Assembly: GCA_033297075.1 (NCBI GenBank)
Contig: MU858140.1
Location: 1-64,000 of the forward strand
Direction: 5' to 3'
DNA: 64,000 bases
Origin: Rhypophila decipiens
Lineage: Eukaryota; Ascomycota; Sordariomycetes; Sordariales; Naviculisporaceae
The position numbers were made by a program, and so were the translations under genes. Below are positions 1 through 10,538 of this stretch, one piece after another (position 1 is the stretch's first letter; each line of letters begins with the position of its first letter). The notes beneath the pieces are model-generated. The model saw only the letters and a list, made by a program, of their open reading frames with translations, did not search any database and was not told where the DNA came from.

Positions 1-4
1 ACAT

Positions 5-178
5 ACCATTTACTTGATTGGATCTTCCAATCAAGTCTAGTTGCTCTTTTGGGCTATGTTACGTAGTGGTGTGGTATGTCACGATCGTTACACCATTTAC
101 TTGATTGGATCTTCCAATCAAGTCTAGTTGCTCTTTTGGGCTATGTTACGTAGTGGTGTGGTATGTCACGATCGTTAC
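5..178. repeat. Two tandem 87-bp repeat units with internal hairpins
   Basis: Two essentially identical copies lie head to tail, 5-91 and 92-178. Each contains an 11-bp inverted repeat with a 3-nt loop (arms reading acttgattgga; 12-36 and 99-123) and a palindromic acgatcgt near its end. On the minus strand the unit begins TGTAACGATCGTGACA, which resembles the TG...CA ends of an LTR, and it abuts an AT-rich tract. A relic of LTR-retroelement terminal sequence is possible, but no coding part is visible, so the class is not established. Confidence 0.75.
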
Positions 179-440
179 AATTATAAAATATTATTTAGTA
201 TTACTTATAGAAGTAAATAGGGTAAAATAGTTTAAAATAGAACAATGATATATTATTTATTATATTTAGTTATTTTTCTTTACTATTTAGAAATACTTAG
301 TAGTACTCTAACTATTAATTATTAAATATAATATATAACTTAATTAATTAACTATAACTATAATATTCTAGTATAGCTAGTATTGTTGTAGTAGAAGGAA
401 AAGTCTATAGTATATACTAGTCTAGATTTAGAAGGTGGAT
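179..440. repeat. AT-rich tract, probably RIP-decayed relic
   Basis: This stretch is almost entirely A/T with abundant TA dinucleotides, very unlike the rest of the window. Ascomycete repeats mutated by repeat-induced point mutation (C-to-T in duplicated DNA) look like this, and it directly adjoins the tandem repeat at 5-178. No reading frame survives. The link to RIP is an inference from composition only. Confidence 0.55.
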
Positions 441-1962
441 TATGGCTAATTATCCCCTATTTTAGTAGCCTGTCACTGTTCAACAACCGCTGGGCTAGGA
501 GACTAGCCATGCGCTCTATATCCACTCGTGTAACCAGAGATCGTGATCACAGCATAGTAGGCCAAAAGTGTCTGGTTTCCGGGTTAGATGGCATTGATAC
601 AGTTCACCGGTATTACCGGTAATTTGTTTGAGTGGCAGCATCAATGTCAGGTATAGGGGGGGTATTGACATATCGGATTGATGGCCCGCTACCAAATATT
701 CACTGTAGCCGCCAGGCCGGTTGCCTCTGCAAACCCTTGACCCTGCACCACCCCCGCTCTGGGTGTTTCTGACGAACATGGAACAGAAAACATACCTTCC
801 CTTTCCATCTTGATGCGTGAGCTTTGGTTCTGTGGCTTTTCAGCAGCTCTCACGGGGGCTATATCCCGGGACCAACCGTCGTACATAGAGGTTATGCGGC
901 GTGCAATGCCTCGAGGCAGCTCACCTTAGGAAATCGGCCCATGCAGTGTCCCGTTGCCCATGTGCAATTCTCAACTGCGGGCAACGACGACTCAGACCTG
1001 TCCGTAGTTTCTAATTGTTCTAGATTTGCAGCCACACCTGTACGACAGCCGTAGATCCCGGTTTTATCGAGCTAGGAGCATGCGCTTTCACAGTTTCTCG
1101 ATCCTGAGCATGGGGTAATCCCCTCGGTCGAAACAGCCCTGGGTACGAGTTGTATACCCCAGCTGTACGTGTACAGTACAAGTACATACAATCATCTATA
1201 CTAAATACCCCAAACAGCCAGAGGCATCTAATGTTCTTGGTACAAAAGTATGAATGGATTAGCACTGTATGTTCTGGCTATCGTCCAATGCACCATGACC
1301 ATTTCAGACTCGGCCATCCCTAACCCAGGAGCAAAAGCATCGTGGTCTTGCTGATGTCGAATGGTTCAGATCCACTCTCGATGGACGGGGAAGATTCCGT
1401 CTCCGAAGTAACCAGAACATCGTCGAGCGATTACAGCTCCGTAATTACATGATATACAATCTAGGAATCCATATTATAGGTGCAATTTTTCACAGCCCAT
1501 CATTACCAACAGCGCGAAAGCCTGATATGTGCTTCTCCATTAATAAGTACCCTTGGTACCTTACCCTTTCAAGATGGAATTTTACGGCCTAATGGGTTGG
1601 AAGTGACCCTGAGATTGGCTCCGCACCTCGCCTATGCCCGTCTTTTCGTACGACCAAATGTCGCTGTATCGGTACCGTACCTTGGCGCGCCTATTGCTCG
1701 AGGTGAGGCCACTGCAGGCTGCCCACGCACGCAGCAAGCCCCCTCCCTGCCCCACGAATAATTACTGGCCCATCCCCTCGTCCTATCCAAAAAGTCTCCC
1801 GGCCATGAACCACAATCATCCCGACATCAGTTCACAGCGATATAAGAGACCTTCATCGCCAGTCAATTGCATCGTCTCGCCCTCATCCTTCTCACCTGCC
1901 TTCCTTTGTGCTAGCAAATCAGATAGCACCCATATACAGAATAATCTACATTCAGAACCAAC
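441..1962. other. Intergenic region upstream of the bZIP gene
   Basis: No convincing gene was found. Short overlapping frames on both strands show no recognisable domain. The last few hundred bases (about 1700-1962) are C/T-rich and probably hold the leader of the bZIP gene. Confidence 0.5.
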
Positions 1963-3194
1963 ATGGACTACAGCCACCCGGCCTTCTTTTCAGGGAATCA
2001 GCCCTACCCTTTCATAGGCATTCCCCCAGTTCCACTCACACCCTCACACTCCAATTCGGATCAAGACTTTAACACCAGATCACCACCGGTATGTTCTCCC
2101 GAATCTCTCCTATGTGATTTCACGTTGGGCGCTTGGCACGAAGAGCTCTCGAACTTTGTGCCATGTCAAAGATCGTCAAGTCGTCTCCGCATTTTGGGCG
2201 TTCCCGGTCCCGGTCCCGTTCTCGTTGCACCGGGCACGTACGGATAGCGTGCATCTCCACAACAGGTCCCAACGTAGTGATGCAGGAAAGCTTACACAAA
2301 GATTTCTCAGGAGGTGGTTTACGACCAGTTTCCCAATGGGATTCCCCATGATCAGTTTCCAGGCTTCGACAACTATGCGGCACAATTCAACTCTCAACAG
2401 TCCTTCCCTGGCCCCCCGACCCCTCCGAATCAACATCCTGCTCCCGTGCAACCCAGCAATGGCACGGCAAGGCCGACTCAGTCTCAAGCCGATGTTTTGG
2501 CCATGACCAAGATGGAGGCTGAGGACCAAGCTCAAGCTCGTAGACAAGGCTCCAACTCGGATGAGGATGAACTTACACCTGCCCAATCCCGGCGAAAAGC
2601 TCAGAATCGCGCAGCGTAAGTGTCACACAAACCTTCCTTTCTCTTTCCTGCCAAGCTTAGCTGACCCATTTCCCCAGCCAACGTGCGTTCCGCGAGAGAA
2701 AAGAGCGCCATGTCAAAGAGTTAGAAAACCGTTTACAGCAGCTCGAACAAGATAACCAGCACACATCCAGTGAGAATGAACGCCTGAAGCGTGACCTGCA
2801 AAAGCTGAGCACGGAAAACGAAATCTTGCGGGCCACATCTTTAGTGAACAATACCGGATCGCCAGGGTCGAACGGCAGTCCCATGACGACCGGCCCGATG
2901 TCGTACAACCCCACCGCCTTCTACACCGACGTGCTTCAAAACCATGCCAACAAGACGCCGAGTCACCGCGTCGTGACTAGCGACGACGGAGAACGCTTAC
3001 TGGCGGCCGGCGCGACATGGGATCTGATCATCAATCACGAACTGTTCAAGAAGGGCCTCGTTGATGTCGGCGATGTCAGCGCGCGCATCAAGTCGCAAGC
3101 GAAGTGCGATGGCCAGGGACCTGTGTTTGAGGAGAGAGCGATCCTCGAAGCGATAGAGCAAAGCGTCGCTAGTGGCACCGATGAACTGCTGTGA
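1963..3194 (+). CDS. kapC: AP-1-like bZIP transcription factor, KapC type
   Basis: Predicted nuclear DNA-binding regulator of 315 residues. Exons 1963-2088, 2311-2615 and 2678-3194; introns of 222 and 62 bases begin GTATGT and GTAAGT. The second intron interrupts the basic region, and the join restores RRKAQNRAAQRAFRERKERH (about residues 136-155), carrying the AP-1/Pap1 signature NxxAQxxFR. A leucine zipper with regularly spaced L/N follows (about 156-190). The N-terminus has a Pro/Gln-rich segment with LTPSHSNSDQDF. The C-terminus (VDVGDVSARIK, CDGQGPVFEERAILEAIEQS) is typical of the filamentous-fungal KapC/Yap3-like group and lacks the paired Cys-rich domains of Yap1. The start fits a conserved short first exon. 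The role (stress or development-related transcription) is inferred from the family; no target is indicated here. Confidence 0.85.
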
Positions 3195-4948
3195 AGAATG
3201 GCAAGGATAGATTTCCTTAGCCTTCTCACAATCTCGATTTCTTATTATCCATATGCTGGTCGGACGTTTCGCGAGATTTCGACGGGTTTTAAAGTTTTTA
3301 TATACTCTCCTTGGGCGGCTGATTTTACAAGGTATTTTGTGTCATTGCAATTGGCGTTTAAATGGGCAATCTAGTGGCCTCGACACCGGCAGGAAGCTGG
3401 GCAGGCAGGCGGATGTGGCGTTGTCTTGGATTTTGGGGCATATGGCTTGGACGGTATCGTGGATTTGGGAGTTTTAGCGACGCCACTTGCTTGGTCGAGG
3501 CGCGATGTCAATATTGCGAGGAGAGCCGTATCCCGGCCTTTTGGATATCACGGTGAATTACCCGGCACAAACGGCAGGAAAACTGGTCCGTATTTTCTTG
3601 ATCATATATAAGGTTGGCTTACGTGCCCATCTCAAAAGCTCAGTGTGCCTCGTTCATATCTGTGGGGCAGGCAGGTCATGTAAGATTCATGACACCGCCG
3701 CGGTGGCTTTCTTATTCTCCCCTCTGGGTCTATCTGCCCTGGTTTTATCGCGGTTACTTATTTCACAAGTCAGTTTACTGGATGCTGGCGTTGGATCCTC
3801 GCAGATACTCTGGTTTTTAAAGAAGCGAAGCGGTGGGAAGATGGGCAGGAACGCAGGTCTTCACTCAGCACATGCAGTGTTCCCACTGCACACGACTGCA
3901 CACGACTGCATGGGATATGTACGTGTATATAACCAGCTAGGTTCTTGTCGATATTAGGTAGTGAACAAGACTGAAGATGTACGATTACGATTAGACACGA
4001 ATTGCTCTACATTTCTTTTTTATGTTTTTGTAACCTGGTACGTACAGATTACCCAAGGTACCTACTGTAGGTACATACCTTCCTGATACGCCTTATTCTT
4101 CCTGGGCTCCGCCAGATCGTGAGGATTTCTCTCTCTCTCCCAAGACGACCTAGGTCACAAGAATCGCTCATCTTTCACGAGGGAGCCCCGAAACCCATTT
4201 CATCTCGAGAAAATGATATGGAATAATATCCATACCAGCTACAGTACAGTAATAGTGATGACCGGATGACCGACTTCAGAAAACGGATAGTATCAACATC
4301 ATGGAAAGTCAGAGCAAACTATTGTTCAGCTCATAACAAGAAGATACCTATTGCGCCCCAAGCCAGAAGTAACATTCAGATAAAAAACGTATTATTGCAA
4401 ACTACAGCAGGGTAGGTATTTAGGTAAGTAGGTAGGTATCTATCCTCCTCACAAGTTCAAACTTGCCCATCCATCCATCCATCCATCCATCCATCCATCC
4501 ATCCATTCAGTCATTCATTCAGCCATCCGACCCACCATCCATGCATACGACCGAAACCCCAGCCAAAAGAAAAACAAGGTATCATATATATCCGTCCGTC
4601 CATAAGATCTCTTTCATGAGCGCCGTTAAAACGAGAGTAGGAAACAATAATAAAAAATGTAAGAGACCAACTTGCTTGTCTCCCAAGTCGCCCAGTCCCT
4701 GTTCAGACAACAGTGCAAACACACCGCCGTTGTTGTCATGTATTAGATAGGTATAGATAGATATGCGTGCCGTAGAAGTTGATAAAGATACCCTCACCGC
4801 CACCAGGAAAATATTCTTCCCCTTGACAACATCGTCGAGTGGAAGGAAATCAACGAGTCTTTCCCCGAACGTTACTCCTGGATCAAAGCTGAAGGTATAC
4901 CCACGGGCGGTAATCCCCAGACTCGAAACCGAATCCCGAACCAAGCAA
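3195..4948. other. Convergent intergenic region with simple repeats
   Basis: Lies between the 3' ends of the bZIP gene and the phosphotransferase gene. It contains GTAG-rich simple sequence (about 4412-4442) and a CCAT microsatellite. A frame at 3487-3957 has no domain and no splice support, and is treated as non-coding. Confidence 0.5.
4467..4506. repeat. CCAT microsatellite, ten units
   Basis: Forty bases of uninterrupted CCAT, followed by degenerate CATT/CAGC versions. A simple tetranucleotide repeat in intergenic DNA. Confidence 0.95.
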
Positions 4949-6268
4949 TCAGCCGACCTTGGCCTTGCCATTTCCGTTCAAAGCGTCCGTCTCCTCCACA
5001 TGCGGATGCTTGATGGTAAGACACCAAATGTCGAGATAGTCACAGATCGTAACGATGACATCGACGACAAAGCTGCCGTACACACCAATAGCCATACCAA
5101 GCATGAGGAACATGAATGCAACCTGGTACACGCCATCACCGAGGGCGCTGGGCCAGCCGGATCCCGGAATCGGGCTGTACTGTTGCAGCACAGGACCAAA
5201 CGAGTCGATGACACCCCAGCCCAATGGCAAGACCAAGACGTTCCAGTACGGGAAAGGCAGCTTGACCAGATGCGCGGTGATAATTTGCCCGACGCTGTAG
5301 GCGTTGACGATACCGGCAAAGAGCACAAATGGAACCAGATGGTTGTGCAGGATATTCGGCTGCAGGAGGAGATACAGCACCATGAGGATCCAAGTGCCGA
5401 AGAAAGGCGCCAACCCAACGAGTGCGTAGCGGCTGCGATCACCACGCGCCCGGCGGGCCTTGATCACGTTGCGAGCCGACTCCACCGTGTTATAGACCAG
5501 AACAACCGTGCCCTGGACCATGTACCAATCCGTGAAAGACAGGTTATAGATCCAGTCGGGCAGGCCCAAGAAGCCCTGGGATATTCCGAAGGCGCCGAGC
5601 ATGCTCTGCTGCCAGAAATGCGCACCGCCCATGAAGCCCGTCAGGGCATAGATGAAGACGAGGATGAGAATGCCCTCGACAGGGCCGTTGACAACGCCAA
5701 GCGTCAGGGTCTTGGTATGGTACTCGTCCCATGTTTGAACGTAAAAGGTTAGCAAGCTGGCGAAGAGGGTCGCGACTGTTTTCCAGCTTTGTCCCATATT
5801 TTGCGTGCCGGCGAAGAGGAGGACTTCGAGCGAGGTGTTTAGAGCGTCGACGCCATGGTCAAAGAGCTCGCCGAGCGGACCGGACTGTCTAGTGCGACGG
5901 CTGTGAAAATGTTGTCAGTATTTATGACATATGGCAATCCAGAATCAGAGGTTTGCTTACGCTTGAGTCCCGTCGACCGCGTCAAAGGTCTGATACAGGA
6001 ACAGCCCGATTGCCCAGCTGTAATACACCCATATGGGACAGTCCTGGTCGAGCGTCGGGTTATACCAGAGCAGGGTCAGAAAGTTGGCGACGACAAACAT
6101 GAACCCAGTGAGCGTGATCAGGTTGGGCGCCATGTTGATCGGGAAGCAGTTGATTACGACATTTGTGTAGAATGGCTTGAGGACATATTTCGAGACTAGG
6201 GAGTGGTCGACGCTCGAGTACTTGTATTGCTTCAAGTTCGGCAGGAACTTCTCGCGCACGTAGACCAT
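4949..6268 (-). CDS. sn-1,2-diacylglycerol choline/ethanolamine phosphotransferase (CPT1/EPT1)
   Basis: Transfers phosphocholine or phosphoethanolamine from the CDP-alcohol to diacylglycerol, the last Kennedy-pathway step, in ER/Golgi membranes. The 419-residue protein comes from exons 6268-5961 and 5900-4949, with a 60-base intron. The splice creates the CDP-alcohol phosphatidyltransferase signature DGx2ARx8Gx3Dx3D: D99 G100, A103 R104, G113, D117 and D121 (GELFDHGVD). Several hydrophobic segments follow, as expected for about eight membrane spans. The N-terminus MVYVREKFLPNLKQYKYSSVDHS is the usual start of this family. Length matches yeast Cpt1/Ept1 (about 390-400). Choline versus ethanolamine preference cannot be read from the sequence, so no symbol is given. 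Confidence 0.93.
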
Positions 6269-7120
6269 GGTGACTGGCTGCGGCGGCTGCGACGGCGACT
6301 GCTATGTATTTGTGCGGTGCCTTCTGGGATTATCTCGCTGCGTTTGTCGTTGTTGTTGATGCTGAGGTTTGTTTGGAAAGGATTGCGGTTCTGTGCAACG
6401 GCGCGAATTTTTGCGATACCGGTCTGGCCAAGAAGTATGGAAGATCGTGAAATCCACTTTCTAGGTTCGATGGTCCTCTATTGCAGGGAGGTGGATGGAG
6501 CCTTTGCGACTGAATGGGGCTTCTTTACGGAGTACCTCGCTCTCTAAAACAGGCGAACGAGAGATTCGCTGCAAGACATGAGGATGGGCAATGAAGGAAG
6601 TAGAACAAGAGCGAGAGAAAGGAGAGAATTAGACAAAAATGAGTGGTAACGAAAACGAACAACCGACTGGGTGGAAATTTTGACAATCGCGCGTGTGCCG
6701 TCCTTGTGCCGCGTCGTTCTTTTTTCTCTGTCTTCTCCCCGTTGCGGTTTCAGGCTTGGCCCATGCCCTGCGCTGACCCCTGCAGCATGTGCGTCATAGG
6801 ACCACCCTCGTCATGTCATCCGATCGCACCTCTCATCTGTTCTCCTGCTCTCCTGTCCACCTTCAGAGTTCAGACCAAGATTCTGCGCAGTACGCTACAA
6901 TTTGGGAACAATTGTGAATCATGAATGGCTCTTTGTGGGTCGAGTTTATCTAGCGGTCCAACCTTGTTTAAAGCATCGCCTCAATCCATTGCAGACGAAC
7001 AACTTGCCTTCGCCTCCCGACGCAACGACGATATGCTCTAAACCATACAATAATGAGACAATAAAAGTCAAGAAAAGCAAAACGCCTCGCAGTTCAATTT
7101 CAATCCAAACTATACCGTCA
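6269..7120. other. Intergenic region between phosphotransferase and SEC21
   Basis: Both flanking genes point left, so this holds the phosphotransferase promoter and leader and the 3' end of SEC21. Pyrimidine-rich patches are visible on the minus strand just upstream of the phosphotransferase start. No gene seen. Confidence 0.5.
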
Positions 7121-10100
7121 TTAAGCAACCGATCCTACCACCAAAGCCGCTACGCCCTCCTCCTCGCTCCTCACTGTGATCTTGGTTGTCACGCCAGATT
7201 TCGACGAGTAAGCCATGCGAACGTTGGCGACTACTCTCCCGCCGTTGACAGTCTTTCCGAGGAGCTTGAGGGTGTGCGTAGTCTGGCTGACAGGTATATC
7301 GGTGCCTTCCAGGGGTTGCAAGCAAAGGGTCTTGGCTAATTGTTCGGTTGCGTCTGCCCGGTGGGTTAGTATCGTGCTTCTGCTCTTACTTGTGTTAGGT
7401 GACATACCGGCTATGCTCTTCACGCTGCTGAGCTGGAGGGTTTCCTCCGCCTCTTCTCCTGTGGCGCCTACTTGCTCCCAAATATGTGCGAAATTGCCGG
7501 CGAACGCAGGCACAACATAGTCACTGCCTGCCAAATCAAATTCGGCAACCTCGTACTCATCGTCATAGCCTTGTTCTTCCGGTTCGTTAGTAGTCGGGTC
7601 GATCTCCTTGCTGGTAAACCTGAGCACGTTGGAGAATGTGCTGATGGGCAGGGATCCCTCCCCGTTGACTTTCTTAAACGCCACGTAGACCTTGCCGGGA
7701 GCATCAGTCTCCAGCTTCTCAGCCTGGATGATGAATACCTCCTCCAGCTCTTCCTCATTCGAAGGTGTGGCCACGACTGAGACGTTTTCTAGCACTGTAG
7801 CGGGGAGGGTATTCTTCACATCATATTGCAGGACAATATGCTCCTTAAAGATGTGCTTGACGACGCTGACCACGTATTCCGTCTCGGCCTCGGTCAATTC
7901 AACAGGTGCCGACGACTTGAGCACGCTGCCAAACTCGGACATCTCTGGTATCTGCAGCAGCTCTTGAGCGTACTTCTGAGCAGCTGCCGACGCCGAGGCT
8001 GCTGCTTCGGCGCCAGTTTGGGCAGCCTTTGCGGGGCCGACCTTGGGTGGTTTGAGAGATGGTGTGCTGGCAGTGAGCTTCTTGGTCCTGTCCTCGGCAT
8101 CTGCTTGCTCGCGGGTGACGACGGGGATCTTGGAGAGATCAAAAGGCGCATCGAACGTCGACTTGTCGTCGGAGGTGACATACATGACCAGCTGGTGCTC
8201 AAAGTACGGCAAGGCAAACATGTTATCTGCAAAAAAAAAACCGTCAGCAATGTGATGTTGGAGGGCGATCCAGTTCGGCTCGGATTGCGGAAGCTTACCG
8301 TTCTTGACAAATCTGGTCGCTAACTCATCCTCCTCCTTCATAAGTCTAAGATTGAGGGCGGCACGATCGCGAACCTCATCGTCAACGTCATCGAGGCACC
8401 GAGTAAGCAGTACCTCCACGCTACGTTTAACCTCTGGATCTTTTTGGCCAACGCCGAACTTGGCAAGGGCAGTGACGGCAGCGGCACGCACTGTGGCATT
8501 TTCAAGTACGACCCGATTGTAAATGTACCGGATGTACTTGGTAGGATGGGAGGTCTTGGGGCCCTCGAGACCAAGGAGGTGAAGAATGCGAACAGCGAGC
8601 TTCGTAAACTCGCAGTCCTCAATGAACTCACAGAGATGCGCCAGAGCATCCTCCTTGGAATCAGGAACAAACTTGATAAGATCAAACATGCTCTCCACAA
8701 CAGCACGCTTGAACTCGTAGCCACCTTCGTCCCGTAGTATTCCGCCGAGAAACTGCAGCATGCCAGCTTGTTTACTTGGGAACTTGAGACAAAGCGTCCT
8801 GATGGCTTCCACAATCGTGATCTTGAACTCGTCTGTAATCTCAGACATGAAACCTGAGATCTGTTTCATCAACCGGTCCACGCTGGCTTCGTTGCCCGTC
8901 TTGAGCAGGGTCGTAATGGCGAAGGTGGCAATCGACCGGTTGCTGTTGGAAATGAGAAGCTCAATGTCCTGGTTGCAGACACTGACGGCTTGGGGCTTGA
9001 ACGAGGCGAAGCTATGAAGAATACGGAGAGCGGCAAACTTTGTAACGGCGCGTGGAGACGTGAGGAAGAGCTGGAGGACGTGAACTGCCTGAGCAACTTC
9101 GGCATCCGTAACGTCCCGCATATCGCAGATAGCCTTAGCTGCCTCGAAGTTGACCATTTCGCTCTTATGCCGCAGCCAGCCGTCGAGGAGCTGCATCATG
9201 GGTTTCCTTAAATTGGCATCCTCTTCGGCCAATTGGGCGGCCAGTCGGACGAGCATGACGATGGCGGCAGGATTCTTGACAGCACCGGCAGCGCCAAACT
9301 GTTGAACCATCTTGACAAGAGCCATTCTATCGTGCATGCGCATTTGATACAACAATCCTATGGCATGGTACTGCGTCATCGTAGAGTTGTTGACCGGGAT
9401 GCTGGCCGAGGACCCCGAGAAGCCAAGGGAGAACCCTCCCGAGGACTTGGTGCTAGCTGCCGCCTCTTGGGTCTCGCTCTGCCACCGCTTCACGACGTCT
9501 CTTGCGATGGGCAGGAGGTGGTAGGACGAAACGAGAGCCGCGGACGATACGGAGGGATTCTTGTCGACGATGGCGGTCTTCATAACACGCTCGATGGATT
9601 GAACTGTAGTGGCCTGCGACAGTGTTAGCTTCCTCTCAGGCAGATATAGGCCAACACAAGGTGCTCAATTACGTCGATAATGCGGCAAAGCGCACGAATG
9701 GCATTCGGTCGGTAGATCGCATCGGTGCTGCCGCCAGTGTCCTTCATTATCGTACTAGTGACCATGATGATGTCCTCGGCCGAGCTCGCGAGCTCCTTGA
9801 TAACCAGGTGGACCATCTGACGCAAGCTGGCATCCTTGTTCTGGAACAGCTTCGAGATTCCAAAGAATAGGGTCGTGGCTTCGTTGGTTGGAAACTTCTC
9901 TCCCGTGTAGAGAAGAAGGGCAATCTTGGTGAGAAGGATACGACATTTCCTCGGTTGGATCGGGGAGCTGTTGAAGAGCCGGGCTGTAGAAGAGAAGGAT
10001 TTCGACGGTTAGCTCAAGGATGTGCCTGAGTCGCAGAGTGTCTCGTCACCGCTCTGGATGTGTTGTCAAGCTGGTGCGTAAACTTACCTTCCTGGAAAAC

Positions 10101-10163
10101 CTGGGTTCGGTCGACCTTCACCAGGCCAGTGTCGGCATCCTCGTCCTTCTTCCCGTAGCTCAT
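7121..10163 (-). CDS. sec21: Coatomer (COPI) gamma subunit, Sec21
   Basis: Structural subunit of the COPI coat that drives Golgi-to-ER and intra-Golgi vesicle traffic. The 917-residue product is built from exons 10163-10088, 9983-9673, 9613-8299, 8226-7408 and 7353-7121. The N-terminus MSYGKKDEDADTGLVKVDRT and the long helical HEAT-like adaptin domain (GEKFPTNEATTLFFGISKLFQ, then VIKELAS and IRTLCLKFPSK) match gamma-COP. A hinge rich in Ala/Lys leads to the C-terminal appendage domain with the conserved QYDVKNTLP-type segment. The 72- and 54-base introns at 8298-8227 and 7407-7354 contain no in-frame stop, so a naive open frame runs through them; a T-rich tract plus CAG and a TACTAAC branch site respectively mark them as introns. 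Length agrees with the family (about 870-935). Confidence 0.95.
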
Positions 10164-10538
10164 GGTGGGCAGAATAACGGGGTTGCGTTGGGAAAATGGC
10201 TGGAGCGAGGTGTGCTGCCGTTGTTAGAACCTGTGCGGGTTCCGAACAATTAAATGGCCCAAATCCAACTCGCGACGTTGCCAATTCGACATTCAGCTTG
10301 GGCCACTCCTGCACTTGGGGCTGGCCCCACTTGTAAGTTAGGGGCTGTAATGTCAAACACAGTGCACGGACCTGCGGTCTTGAATGATCACATGAAAAGT
10401 CACATGATGCTTAGCTGACAGCGCTCACTCAACGACCGACATTAAGAGTACTCTACACAGACCTTCTGGCAGCACGACAAACAGTATTAATTATATTGAG
10501 CCATTCCTCAACCCGGGGACTCTTCAAAGTCCTCTCTT
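10164..10538. other. SEC21 upstream region
   Basis: 375 bases between the SEC21 start and the stop of the Myb-like gene on the same strand. It must carry the SEC21 promoter and leader. Two direct TCACATGA copies, annotated separately, are its only distinctive elements. Confidence 0.5.
10388..10407. promoter_or_regulatory. Twin TCACATGA motifs upstream of SEC21
   Basis: TCACATGA occurs at 10388-10395 and 10400-10407, 12 bp apart, roughly 230 bp upstream of the SEC21 start codon. TCACATG is a half-degenerate E-box of the kind bound by fungal bHLH factors. Spacing and repetition suggest a functional site; this is inference. Confidence 0.35.

Noticed and set aside
1..440. Named LTR retrotransposon
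   Set aside because: Only short LTR-like ends and AT-rich DNA are visible; no gag/pol reading frame or second LTR, so the element class was not asserted.
3487..3957. 156-codon frame downstream of the bZIP gene
   Set aside because: No domain, no splice support, atypical composition; more likely 3' UTR or intergenic DNA.
4763..5752. 329-codon plus-strand frame
   Set aside because: It lies antisense to the phosphotransferase exon, which has the complete catalytic signature; the plus-strand translation shows no domain and skewed composition.
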